A DNA stretch of 64,000 nucleotides from contig NW_027184065.1 in NCBI RefSeq assembly GCF_041296385.1, forward strand, positions 620,001-684,000, given 5' to 3'. Positions 1 through 9,708 of this stretch are shown in pieces (position 1 is the first letter of the stretch; the number at the start of each line of letters is the position of its first letter). A program made the translations under genes and the position numbers. Below the pieces are notes generated by a model. That model saw only the letters and a list, made by a program, of their open reading frames with translations. It ran no database searches and was not told the origin of the DNA. This DNA is from Aphelocoma coerulescens. Its lineage: Eukaryota > Chordata > Aves > Passeriformes > Corvidae.

Positions 1-577
1 TGCTCAGCAGAAACCAAACCACTCATGTTTGATCCACAGCATTCCCATCATGAATCTGAACCCAGCGTGTGCCAGCAATTGGGAAAAAAGGAGCCCTATG
101 CCCGTCAAAACCAGAGCAGTGGGAGCACTATGAGCACTCCTTGGGAAATCCTGACTTATTTAGAACAGAGGCAACGCAGAAGTCGGTGAGCTGTTACAGA
201 AAACTCTTCCTGCCCTCGACAGCCAGTTCAGGAGAGCTCCCCAGAGACACAGGAACTTCAACTCCCTTTGTCTCTGGAAGATTTCTCAGGCACAGAGAGT
301 GTTTCCAGTTGGTACTGCTGCAGTGTCCTGGGAGCCATGGGCTTGACACTGGTGGCAGCAGCATTCTTCCTGATGTGCCACTTGCTGCAGGGAATGACTC
401 ACTGCAGCAGGCTGAGCTGTTCTTACTGCCAGGCTTTTTCTGGCCATGTGCATCTTTAGAGATGCGCTGGTTCTGCTGATCCCTGAGGTGGGCACAGGGC
501 TGTGACGGCACAAAGGGGCTGAGCGCTGGCGAGAGGCAGGGCTGGGATGTCACCCAGCTGTCCTGGCCCACAGCACT
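1..577 (+). other. Region upstream of the kinase gene, no gene recognised
   Basis: Two short open stretches are visible. One runs from base 4 to 185 and ends at a good donor (CG|GTGAGC at 186). The other, 268-459, encodes a short peptide with a hydrophobic segment around GLTLVAAAFFLMC and then a Cys-containing tail. Their phases do not join with the obvious acceptor near 210, so I do not link them. They could be 5' exons of a neighbouring gene, or chance. Confidence 0.25.
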
Positions 578-640
578 GTGACATCACCGCGCAGTCGCTA
601 TGTAACACTGCCAGCACCTGCAGCTGCCAGTGCAGTCGCG

Positions 641-3600
641 ATGGGACGCGCCGGAGCCATGTGTGACGGTGGCGTCCTGGTGATTGTGCTTGTCCTGCTG
701 CTGGCCACTGTGGCTGTCTGGTGGGCCGTTGGCCACTGGCAACCACGGAGGCGGCAGGCACGGACATCGAAGAGGCGCAAGCGCCCGGGGGTGCAGCCCA
801 GAGGCTCACGGAGGAAGCGAGGAGCCCCTGTGGCTCCCAGGTCCTCCAGGCCTCGGGTGACCCCTCGCAAGCGGCCACGTGCTCCCGCGAGCCCTCTGGA
901 CAGCCCCTGCAGCTGCGGCCCCTGCGTGGCAGTGGCCCAGGAGCTGCAGGAACTGATGCTGCTGCTCTGGGCTCGCAATGGGACATGGGTGCCGCTCTGC
1001 TCTGGGATGTGGCAGGCATTGTGGAAAGAACTGGAGGAGCTGGTGAAGCGAGGCCACCTGCCCTGCTGTGGCTCGTCCAGCTCCTCCAGGAGCCTCCATC
1101 CCTTCAAGAGGCCGCTCCCAGCAAGATTATCCATCCCTGGGAGAGCCTCAACCCTTGCAAGGACGGCACACCATGAGGGACCCACCATCCAGGCAAGAAG
1201 CTCAGGCTGTCAGAGATCCTCCATCCTGCCACGAGCCTCCGCTATCTCTGACAGCTTCTATCCCCCGCAGACGCTCAGTGAGACCTGTCAGCCTGCAGAA
1301 GGTGCAGAGCCTGTGGACAGGTCTCCCAGCTCCCTTGGACTCACGGACTTCAACAATACGGGCGCAACCCTGACAACTGACGTGGCCAGGGAAAGCCCAG
1401 AAGTCCAAGTGGGAGCCCAGCCCGATCCAGGGGAGCCTTCTCAGGAGCAGGTGGCGGAGCAGCAAGTGAGCTGGAGCCAGCAGTTGCCGGCCCACAGCTC
1501 CCAGGACGCTGTGCCGGCTGTGCCAGCTGGCAACAGCCCGTGCCTGGTGGCAGAGATGACCCTCAAGAGACCCAGGAGGTTCCTCCATCTCCAGGAAGCT
1601 GCTCCAAGACGGCCACCGACTACCAGGAAGGCCTTTCTGGTAGCAGGTGAGATCTTCTGAGGAGCTGTCTGAGGCTCCCTCGGGGCTCTTGAGGGGCATC
1701 CACAGGCCAGGCCAGGGCCCTTGAGAGCAGCAGAGTCTCTGGCTGTTTCCAGTGCTTCTGATGCCACGGCTTCAAAAAACCCCTCCCTGGTTTGCAGCTG
1801 CTCCTGACACCCCCCTGTGCGAGTCCTCGGGCTGTAGCCCCGGCAGTCCTCAACAGCAGAGTCCAGCCCACGACGCCGGGGACAGCGACGGTGACGCCCT
1901 GCCCCGCTGCCCTCCGGCTCCTGCAGCCGCCTCTGCGCGCTCCCCTGCCCCAGCTCTGCCGCTCCCCTGCCCGACGGCTGCAAGGCGGTGGCCGCTGCCC
2001 GGCGCGCAGCAGGAAGCAGGTCAGAGCAACGTGGCCCGCGGTGGCTCGGCTCGCTTTACTCGCGGGCACTTGGCCGGGGGGGCCCTGGGCGCAAGGCTGA
2101 TGGCTCGGTCTCGGTCGCAGGGCAAAAGAAGAAGCTGCAGGAGCTGTACCAGCTGGGCCCTCAGCTGGGCAGCGGTGGCTTCGGCACCGTTTTCTCGGGC
2201 ATCCGCCTCTCAGACGGGAGTCCGGTAAAGTGGCCGAGACGGCGGGGCGCGGGAGGAGGGCCAGGGGCGGGGCGGGGCAGGGCTTGAGCTCAGCCCCGTC
2301 TCTCGTGGGCTTGCAGGTGGCCATCAAACGCGTGGCCCGGGAGAGCGTCCTGCGGTGGTACGAGCTGGTGAGTGAGCGGGGCCACCGCGACAGAGCGGGG
2401 CGTGGCGGGCAGGGATAAGGCCGGGGCCCCAGGGCGGGAGGCGGCGCAGGGCGGGGGGAGCGGGCGTGGGCTCAGCGTGCGAGCCGGAGCATCGCGGGCC
2501 CGGGGATGCCAAACACTGGTGATGGGGCCGGGCAGGGGGGCACCCCCGAAGCATCCCCTGGGCGGGAGGAAGCCCAAGCACCAGGGAGGCTGCCCAAGGG
2601 GGCACTGGGGCATCCCAGGCACGAGGCAGCGGAGCCACAGGGCAGTATCAGGCCTGCTGGAGGCACTGTCTCCTCCTCACAGCCCGACGGCACCCGTGTT
2701 CCCATGGAGATCGTGCTCATGGAGAAGGTGGGCTCTGGCTGCCACAACATCATCCAGCTCCTCGACTGGTTTGAGCTGCCTGACAGCTTCCTGCTGGTGA
2801 TGGAGCGTCCGGAGCCATCGCAGGATCTCCTGGCCTTCCTGCTGGAGCAGGGGTTCCTGTGCGAGGAGATGGCGCGCTGGCTTTTCTGCCAGGTGCTGGA
2901 GGCCGTGCGGCACTGCACCGCCTGCGGCGTCCTGCACCGGGACATCAAGCCAGAGAATCTCCTCGTGGACCCGGAGAGCGGCGACCTGAAGCTCATCGAC
3001 TTCGGTTGCGGCACCTTCCTCCAGGAGCAGGCCTTCACGCGATTTGCCGGTGAGCCCACAGGCCAGGCCCTGCTCCCAGTGCCAGGCACTGCACGGCCCC
3101 ATTCCCTCCTGGGCTGTGGGCTGCGGCATTCAGCCGGCTGCCGCCTGCCCTTTGGCACGGGGCAGATGCTGTGCCCCAGGAGCCAGCTGCCAGCCCTGCC
3201 CACAAAGCCAGGCCCCGGCCGCTCGGCTTGGCAGGCCCGCAAGGGCTTGGGCTGCTCCGCTGGCCTTGTTTGCCTTGCAGAACGGTTTCTTGGCTTTGGC
3301 CAATTGGCTGGGGAACGCCCGGTGGCCTCGGGGGGAAGTTGTGGCCACCGGTGCAGCCCCTGCTTCCGCCAGGAGGCTGGCACCAGGCTCTGGAAGCCAG
3401 CAGCCTGCACCTGGACAGCGCCACCTGTCTCCCCTAGGAACACACATGTACAGCCCACCCGAGTGGATCTGCCTTGGCTGCTACCACGGCCATTCGGCAA
3501 CCATCTGGTCCCTGGGTGTGCTGCTGTACGTCATGGTCTGCGGGAACATGCCCTTCCAGGAGGACCGTGACATCGTGTCGGGGCAGCTCTTCTTCTGGCA

Positions 3601-4042
3601 GCAGGTCTCTCCAGGTTGGTGTCTGGCCTCAAGAAGGCAGGCTTTGGCAGATGGCACCGCGCAGCCCAGCGTGGCCCTCACGCAGCTGCGCGGGAGGCCC
3701 ATCTGCCCTCAAGAGCTGGCCGCAGGAGGCAGCCCGTGACGACGTGGTCGGTGTGGCCTGCTTGGCTGAAGGAGGTGGCGCGTGTCCTGCCGTGCCACTG
3801 TCCCGCAAAGGGCAGAGTCAGCCGGGAGGCTGGCACAGCTCTGAGCACACGCAGCATAGCCCGGGCCCTGGAGGCGCCGGGAGCAGCTGGGCAGGAGCCT
3901 TCTGCAAGTGACCGGCGCTTTCTGGTTTCTCTCCCCAGAGTGCCAACATCTGATCCGCTGGTGTTTGTCCAAGCACCCTGCGGACAGGCCAGCGCTGGAG
4001 GAGATCTTGCGCCACCCTTGGGTGCGGGGCAGGCGTCTTTGA
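641..4042 (+). CDS. PIM1: PIM1-like serine/threonine kinase with an N-terminal membrane-anchor exon
   Basis: Predicted exons: 641-1646, 1798-2019, 2121-2224, 2317-2367, 2683-3049, 3438-3614 and 3939-4042. All junctions are GT-AG with matching phase, and the total is 2031 nt (676 residues plus TGA at 4040). The kinase half is typical PIM: P-loop LGSGGFG (about residues 425-431), VAIK lysine at 448, HRDIKPEN from 546, DFG at 567-569, then YSPPEW, the WSLG segment and a C-terminal [10 protein letters not shown] block. All catalytic residues are present. PIM kinases are constitutively active survival and growth kinases of about 313 residues in the short form. Exon 1 adds about 335 residues: a hydrophobic helix (about residues 12-33) followed by an Arg/Lys cluster, then Ser/Pro/Gln-rich low complexity. 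That charge pattern predicts a cytosolic kinase tethered to a membrane. The start at 641 has G at -3 and +4; ATG 659 is an alternative. The donor at 3615 (GTTGGT) is weak. Kinase identity is firm; the exon 1 fusion is inferred from phase. Confidence 0.85.
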
Positions 4043-4105
4043 TGCCTTGCCAGAGCCTCTGCAGCACCCGATTACCGAGTCCCATGCAGGACTGAGGGCT
4101 CGAGA

Positions 4106-4111
4106 AATAAA
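4106..4111 (+). terminator. AATAAA polyadenylation signal of the PIM1-like gene
   Basis: AATAAA lies 64 bases after the kinase stop codon, which gives a short 3' UTR. This supports the chosen last exon. Confidence 0.7.
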
Positions 4112-4112
4112 A

Positions 4113-4366
4113 CAACCACAAACCCATGCCGGGGTGTCAAGTCTGGTCCTGTTTAGCAACTTCAGCTAAAGAACCCTCTTGGGAAAAGGGGTAATCAGAG
4201 TGTTCTCTTCAGCCTTTGTCAAGCTTTTGATGCCTTTTCTCCAGGACGGTAGTTCTGTGTCTTCAAGCACAGGCTGTAGTACAGGCAGGAGGAGCTGTAA
4301 CCAGCCTAGAAAGGTAACAGTGAAACAACAGCCGCCCTTTCAAACTGACGCGGCCACTTGGGTTCA
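4113..4366. other. Intergenic, nothing recognised
   Basis: A 65-codon ORF (4179-4376) runs into the following repeat and has no recognisable features. I see no gene. Confidence 0.5.
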
Positions 4367-4963
4367 CCAGAAGTGATACCTGGGCTCATGTGTGCATTCC
4401 AAGGGCCAGCAGGCGGCAGGGACAGAGATGCTGCTCACCTGCCAAAGCTGTGAGAAGAAGCAGAAACGCCAAAACATCATTTCAGGTCAAGCCCTAATGA
4501 ACTCTTGCTCTTTCTTCCCCTCACACTGGCAGCAGGCAAATGCAGCCCGGTCTGCCTGGATTTAGGGGACAGCAGCATCTAAAGGAGCTGCGCAGGGATG
4601 CACAGATGCTGAAAGAGACTCTACGGCAGATAGACACGCTCCAGCAGGCTCAGCCTCCCACACTGGGGCAGGGAAAGAGCATGAGGAGACCCCCGCTGCC
4701 GAGGAAGGAGCGGCAGAGAAAGTGATCCCTAGGGACTCCAAGGGAACCCCCCTGGTGTTACCAGCCTCTAACCCTATCTCACATTCGGGAGTTGTGTTAT
4801 GTAACAGAGCAACTCTTGATAACTTTGTTGTACCATGTAGCCCAGAGCTTTAGAACACTGGGTGGAAGGAGTGGTATTTCTCCCCAGCTGCCTTCTGGAG
4901 ACTTTGCTATGCCAACAAAGAATCCCTGAATGCTCATAGCACCTCCTGTCCAGCAAGGGAGGG
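4367..4963 (+). repeat. 597-bp duplicated segment, copy 1
   Basis: This matches 20842-21438 over exactly 597 bases with no gap. I counted 19 mismatches by eye. Fourteen fall within 4591-4693, inside the small ORF at 4540-4725, and only five in the other ~400 bases. The flanks differ and show no target-site duplication, so this looks like a segmental duplicate rather than an insertion with clear ends. Confidence 0.85.
4540..4725 (+). CDS. Small exon-like ORF in duplicate copy 1, function unknown
   Basis: A 61-codon frame starts at ATG and ends at TGA (4723-4725). An acceptor-like CTGGCAG sits just upstream at about 4532, so it may be a last exon. The peptide has a predicted amphipathic or coiled-coil stretch from QQHLKEL to DTLQQAQ, then a basic tail ending RKERQRK. 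I do not recognise the family. The frame is intact in the second copy, but nine codons differ and all nine change the residue. Confidence 0.35.
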   Translation: MQPGLPGFRGQQHLKELRRDAQMLKETLRQIDTLQQAQPPTLGQGKSMRRPPLPRKERQRK

Positions 4964-6280
4964 AGACAAGGAAAAACAACCTCAAGTGGCCACAGACCTC
5001 CTCCTGCTTCTGCTGCATTTCACATTTTTCAGCCCCAGAAGTTCATCCATCTCTATTACCCTTTCTATTTGCTTCTACCCTTCCAGGAGATTTTTCTTTA
5101 TAGCAGATGCTTTTCATGTTTAGAAACCACAGCATCCTCTGGGGGACAGGGAAACACTCCCACATACAGATGAGGGAATAGGCCCCTGAGAGGAGGCAGC
5201 TGCTTGAACAAGATCTAAAGCAGAAAGGGAATCCAGAGCATTTGTCTCTAGTTTTGTCTCTCTATTGAGCAGAACAGCACTAGATGATCTTCACTCACGT
5301 ACAGTCATTTCTTACAACCTTATTGGCTCTAGCAGCCTCATAAAAGCAGTTCATCTGCAACATGTGTCCTGCTGCCCTTGCTACAGGGACAAGGTGTCTG
5401 TGGCTTCAAAGCTCTGATCAGCCTAGGCTCTTCTTTCCTGTCTATGCATTGTGCTGGGCTTCCTGCATGGTTTAAAGAAACCAGAGAGTTTGGGAAACTA
5501 GTTCTGGATGTACTGATACCAAACAGGTGCTGTGCTATAGTATGTGATAAATCAATGTGTGTGGCATTGAGCAGAAGCCAGGCAGAATCAGGGAGAGCTG
5601 AAAAGCTTCTAATTACATCTGAACTGCCTGTTCAAGGGATTCTGTGATTCAGTGGAAGCCTGGGAACCAGAGGAGAGGCCTGAAACTACAGAAACCAAAT
5701 AATGAAACATCTCTTTTTCAGACAACTTGCAGGAGAGGGAAAGATGATGCAGGAGTTGGGATCCAGAGACTAAAGGGCACCTGCTCTGCCCCAGTGTTAT
5801 CATCACTGCAGCTGCAGGATGTCTGGGGGTCCTTTGAGGCAGGTGAGGATTGGGGGCACAGAGCTATACCATATAGCTATACCATAAAGCATTCATGCCA
5901 ACAGCAGAGAAAGCAAAGAGACACAGGAGATGATGGGTTTTTCCTTGTAAGCCTGAGGAATTCACAGGAATTCCCATTTTCCCCAGCTTCCCTACAGTAT
6001 CAGTGTTTAGACATCACCCTGCCTTAGAGGATCTTCAAAAATCTCCCTTTATAGTGAGCAGAGAAACTGGTATTTCTCTGTAAGTGGCCACGATCCCCCT
6101 TGGCAGTGCAGCTGTTACTGCAATTTTACTTTGGGGAAGTTAAACACCAGTCTCATCTCTAAAAGCATCCTCACTCACTTTACAAAGTGCCTCAGGAAGG
6201 GTAAAAAGAGGGGCTTTAACACAAGCACACACCCTCCTCAGCTGTGCTGTTAAATGCCAGGTTGCAGTCCAGAGACTTAC
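4964..6280. other. Intergenic or intronic sequence, nothing recognised
   Basis: I see no gene. It would be the next intron of the HYDIN-like - strand gene if that gene continues leftwards. I looked for the next HYDIN exon here and did not find it. Confidence 0.4.
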
Positions 6281-6424
6281 CTTCTCCACTCAGAAAGGGA
6301 ATTCTTTGGCTGATACTTCTATAGAGAGATCAATAAACTCACAAGTAAGGACTGTTTCTGTTATTGGCTCTGCGGTTGTGCTTTCCCCAATGGTGGCTTC
6401 ACACAGCACGTAATCCTGCACCTC
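6281..6424 (-). pseudogene. HYDIN: HYDIN-like exon with in-frame stop
   Basis: This is 144 nt (48 codons), preceded by an acceptor and followed by GTAAGT (donor at plus 6275-6280). It encodes a block starting EVQDYVLCEA and ending with a VEK-type motif, as in HYDIN after the VRQ junction. TGA at plus 6290-6292 lies four codons from the exon end. Confidence 0.6.
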
Positions 6425-6882
6425 CTGCCTGCAAGAGACACTTGTCACCAGTGGCTGCTGGCATCCAGCAAATTGGCTCACCACCCACCACGGGCCCTAT
6501 TCCTGCCCCAGAGTTATGGTCACTGCCCCCTTTTCTTCCAGCTTATTTATTCTGCACTCAATTGTCTCTAACACTGCACCCCAACAGCCACAAAAGGCAC
6601 TTGGGAGACCCTCCCTCCCTTCTCACACAGCTTTTGTCTTACTCTGTGCATACCCCAGATAAACCACTTGGCACTTGTTTAATTCACTTTCTTCTTGGGC
6701 TCCTAGTCTAAGTGTAACTTATTTCTCTGTCTTTCCTTGCTGACTCAGCATGCAACACTGTTTGCCCAAAAGAGCAGTATTTCCTTCCACCCCTATTTTG
6801 GGATCAGCACTGGGTTTTGGTAGATGTGAAATCACGATAAAGCCGTAGCTGGCCTGATGGTGGCCAGCAAGGAAAGCAACTG

Positions 6883-7027
6883 GTGCTGCCATGGAAACGT
6901 GTGGCCTTAAGCCAGTTTCTTGAAGGCCCCTGCTCATTCCCTCAGGCAAATGTCAAGGGACTGTGGAACAAGCCCAGGGGAGGGGATCTGATGGTTCCCC
7001 AGGCTCAGCCCTTGGTGGGGACCTCAC
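6883..7027. other. Intron between two HYDIN-like exons (right part)
   Basis: The region 6425-7027 separates two HYDIN-like exons whose phases match. The + strand ORF starting at 6883 runs antisense across the larger exon and has no family signal of its own. Confidence 0.5.
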
Positions 7028-7270
7028 CTGCCGAACGCTGGAGAAGCCTTGCACCACCATGTGAGCTGACTCGTCTGGCTGCAGCTCCATTGACCGTGGC
7101 TGCAGCTGAAACAGGGGCTCTGGGAATCCTCTTCGTCCTTGGAGCTACTGACAGATGTGAGGCTCTGGCCCTCCTCCTCAGGTGGTCTGTAACATTCCAT
7201 GGTCCAGTAGAGCCAATGGAAACGGTAGCCCCCGTTTGTGAATTTGAACCAACAAAAGCAGGGAATGAGG
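7028..7270 (-). pseudogene. HYDIN: HYDIN-like exon with frameshift
   Basis: The acceptor is TCTCTTCTAG and the donor GTGAGG. The first half reads FKFTN...YWTMECYRPPEEE in one frame. The second half reads FQLQPRSMELQPDESA...VVQGFSSVRQ in another. The switch falls at a run of four C on the - strand (plus 7112-7119), which suggests loss of one base. Confidence 0.65.
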
Positions 7271-7391
7271 CTAGAAGAGAAGACAAGATGGAAAACAGTA
7301 TGGGAGTAGCTATATTTCCCTGGTCATCAGATTGCTCCCAATGAACAATTTGAGGTGTTAATAGCTTGGAGACTGTCTTCATTTCCAGGTC

Positions 7392-7395
7392 TTAA
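7392..7395. repeat. Target-site duplication, left copy (TTAA)
   Basis: TTAA directly precedes the TG of the 5' LTR and recurs at 16315-16318 after the CA of the 3' LTR. A 4-bp duplication is typical of gammaretroviral integrases. Confidence 0.85.
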
Positions 7396-7705
7396 TGTAA
7401 TAAATGAGGGTATTTTGTTCATTGAAAAGAGCTGACACAGGCCACAATGTACATAACAGGAAATGTCTTAACAAATCTATATGTAAAGGTTGTAAGTGCT
7501 GTAAGTGTACTATTGTTTAAGCTCCAAGAAGAAAAGCAGGGGATACTAACTGACCAAATATGGAAAAGGTCACCCAGAGGGCACCTGAAGAAGACTACTA
7601 GCCTTCAGCCATCGACCACCAGAAGGCAGAAAACGACCCCCTAGCAACAAGTTCACACATGCGCAGAGTACTCCCTTAAAGAAGAGTTAACAGGAAACGA
7701 TCCTG

Positions 7706-7713
7706 CATAAAAG
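7706..7713 (+). promoter_or_regulatory. TATA-like box of the 5' LTR
   Basis: CATAAAAG lies about 100 bases upstream of the AATAAA at 7811, the usual U3/R arrangement. The same site is at 16159-16166 in the 3' LTR. Confidence 0.65.
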
Positions 7714-7810
7714 AAGGACTGAAATTTGCAAACCCCTGCGGCAATTCGGTGGAGCGGGGACTCCCCTGTCGCCCAGCGCTGATTTTGCTTATGCCTTGCT
7801 TGCTGTAATT

Positions 7811-7816
7811 AATAAA
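7811..7816 (+). terminator. LTR polyadenylation signal
   Basis: AATAAA; the 3' LTR copy, which would process proviral transcripts, is at 16264-16269. Confidence 0.7.
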
Positions 7817-7864
7817 TTCTCTAATTTAATTAAACCTCTTTGTCTGCCTCCATCAATCACAATT

Positions 7865-7882
7865 TGGTGCCGTGACTCGGAT
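7865..7882 (+). promoter_or_regulatory. Primer-binding site complementary to tRNA-His
   Basis: TGGTGCCGTGACTCGGAT begins three bases after the LTR. It is the 18-base complement of the histidine tRNA 3' end, the same primer class that names HERV-H. Confidence 0.9.
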
Positions 7883-8268
7883 GGGAATGGTACGGTAAGA
7901 CAGAGATATCGGGGAGGCGCCCCACCTCTGGTGGCCTCGGTATCTTCAGTCTTTACCTCGCTCCCACCGACGAACCTAAACTCAAGGCATTAAGCAAAGG
8001 GAACCGGTCGACCCCATAAACTTTGTGCACAGAGGTCCGGACGAAGACGCTGGAAGCGTGAGTATTTGCGGAAAAGGGATCCGTTCGGTCGGGGTCGGGT
8101 ATCCTGGAGTGTGGCGAGTGTGGTGTGTGAGAGGGGGGCCGGCAGCCGGACTCCCCAAGCGAGTGTGGACCCTCAGTAGTGCGGCTCCCATTGCCCGCGA
8201 GGGCGTGGGCCACGAACCAGGGGAAGCGAGTGATTCCACACACAGAACGCCTGAAGGCACTCCAGAGG
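7883..8268 (+). other. Proviral 5' leader
   Basis: Non-coding leader between primer site and gag. A donor-like G|GTAAGA at 7894-7900 could serve spliced env or accessory transcripts. The packaging signal would be expected here but is not identifiable by eye. Confidence 0.6.
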
Positions 8269-9708
8269 ATGGGACAGGGGAAAAGCAAGCCCTCTAGTTC
8301 CATAAGGTTTCCCCCAGTACCTGAGGATAGTCCGTTAGGGCTTTTATTGAATAATTAGAGGCATTATTCGAGTACACAGAATAAAGATAAGGCCAAGATG
8401 ATTTATTATTGCATAGAGGTCTGGGGAGGAAAGCAGATATCACGAAACGTATTTTGGCCTATATTTGGGTCCTACGAGGACTGGGTGAGACAGGATTTGA
8501 ATTTATGGGTAGAAACCAAAACTCCTTTTAGTCAAGAAGAGAGTGAATATGCAAAAATATGGATAGAGACCCCTGGGGCACTCCTGTTTACTTTAAAGGA
8601 AAAATCTGAAGACTCAGGGGTAAGAAGAAAAGATAAAAAGAAAGAGGAAGTTCCGATGATTCCACCCCCCTATATACCTCCGCAGGCCCCACAGGCACCC
8701 CCACTCCCACTCCCTGAGCAGCCCCTAGAGGAAGAAGAAGGGAATCCTGAACCTGAACGGGAGGGACCAATGACAAGGAGCAGAGCTAGACGTCATAACC
8801 TTTATCCATTAAGAGAAATGCCTATGGGGGGACCCCAACCAGGAATTGGCTTTATTTCAGTTCCCCTTAGCTCTGGAGATGTGCGGGACTTTAAGAAGAA
8901 AATGGGGAACCTATTAGAAGACCCCCTGGGAGTTGCAGAGAAGCTAGATCAATTTTTAGGCCCTAATATATACACCTGGGATGAGCTGCAGTCAATTCTA
9001 AATATTCTTTTTACTGCAGAAGAAAAGAACATGATTAGGCGAGCGGGAATGCGAATTTGGGATGCCCAACATGCTCAGGGCCCACAGGCAGATATCAAAT
9101 GGCCTTTACAAAACCCTAATTGGGATCATCAGGATCCAGCACACAGAACTCATATGCAGGACTTAAGGACAATAGTTATACAAGGGGTCCGAGAGGCAGT
9201 ACCAAGAAGACAAAACATAAATAAGGCCTTTAATGAGAGGCAGAGAAAGGAGGAAACTCCAACAAATTGGCTAGAAAGAGTAAGAAAGAATCTACAGCTG
9301 TATTCAGGCCTGGACCCAGATACACAGTTGGGTCAGGCACTTCTGAAAACTCAATTTGTAGCCAAATCATAGGATGACATCAGGAGGAAGCTAGAAAAAC
9401 TAGAAAATTGGCAGGAGAGAGGATTAGATGAATTGTTGAGGGAAGCACAGAAAGTATATGTCAGGAGGGATGAAGAGAATCACAAGAGACAAGTCAGAAT
9501 GATGGTGGCAGCAGTAAGGGAAAGCAGAAAACAAGACTCTCCCCGCCGAATGGGGCAGATGCCCAGAAAGGCCCCTAGGAACACAGAGGGAAATCAGAGG
9601 GTAGAAAGGAGGGAAGCAGTCGTATGTTTTTATTGTGGGGAGAAGAGACACATCAGAAGGGATTGCAGAAAGAGGATAAGAGATGAAAAGATGTTTAAAG
9701 AAGATTAG
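8269..9708 (+). pseudogene. gag: ERV gag polyprotein, two premature stops
   Basis: The frame opens at ATG 8269 with MGQ, a myristoylation-type start typical of gammaretroviral matrix. It spans 480 codons to TAG at 9706-9708. A PPPY late-domain motif is at 8662-8673, in a Pro-rich region after matrix. Capsid-like sequence follows, and a single CX2CX4HX4C zinc knuckle lies at 9625-9666. In-frame TAG codons at 8356-8358 (codon 30) and 9370-9372 interrupt it; each is one G-to-A change from Trp. An open stretch from ATG 8398 omits the N-terminal matrix. The terminal TAG is followed by AGGGGTCAGGGG, like the gammaretroviral readthrough context, so that stop is probably genuine. Confidence 0.9.

Larger units (their letters stand above)
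7396..7861 (+). repeat. 5' LTR
   Basis: The 466 bp run from TGTAAT to ATCACA. A TATA-like CATAAAAG is at 7706-7713 and AATAAA at 7811-7816. One mismatch to the 3' LTR, at 7568. Confidence 0.97.

Noticed and set aside
578..640. Kinase gene start at 578
   Set aside because: That codon is GTG. The first in-frame ATG with a good context is 641.
456..2327. Long - strand ORFs across the kinase gene
   Set aside because: They are by-products of GC-rich sequence opposite real exons and lack any recognisable motif.
6883..7344. 153-codon + strand ORF
   Set aside because: It is antisense to the HYDIN-like exon at 7028-7270 and shows no domain of its own.
9706..9708. TAG at the end of gag as another damaging stop
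   Set aside because: It lies after the zinc knuckle, and the following AGGGGTCAGGGG resembles the gammaretroviral readthrough context, so it is probably the normal gag stop.
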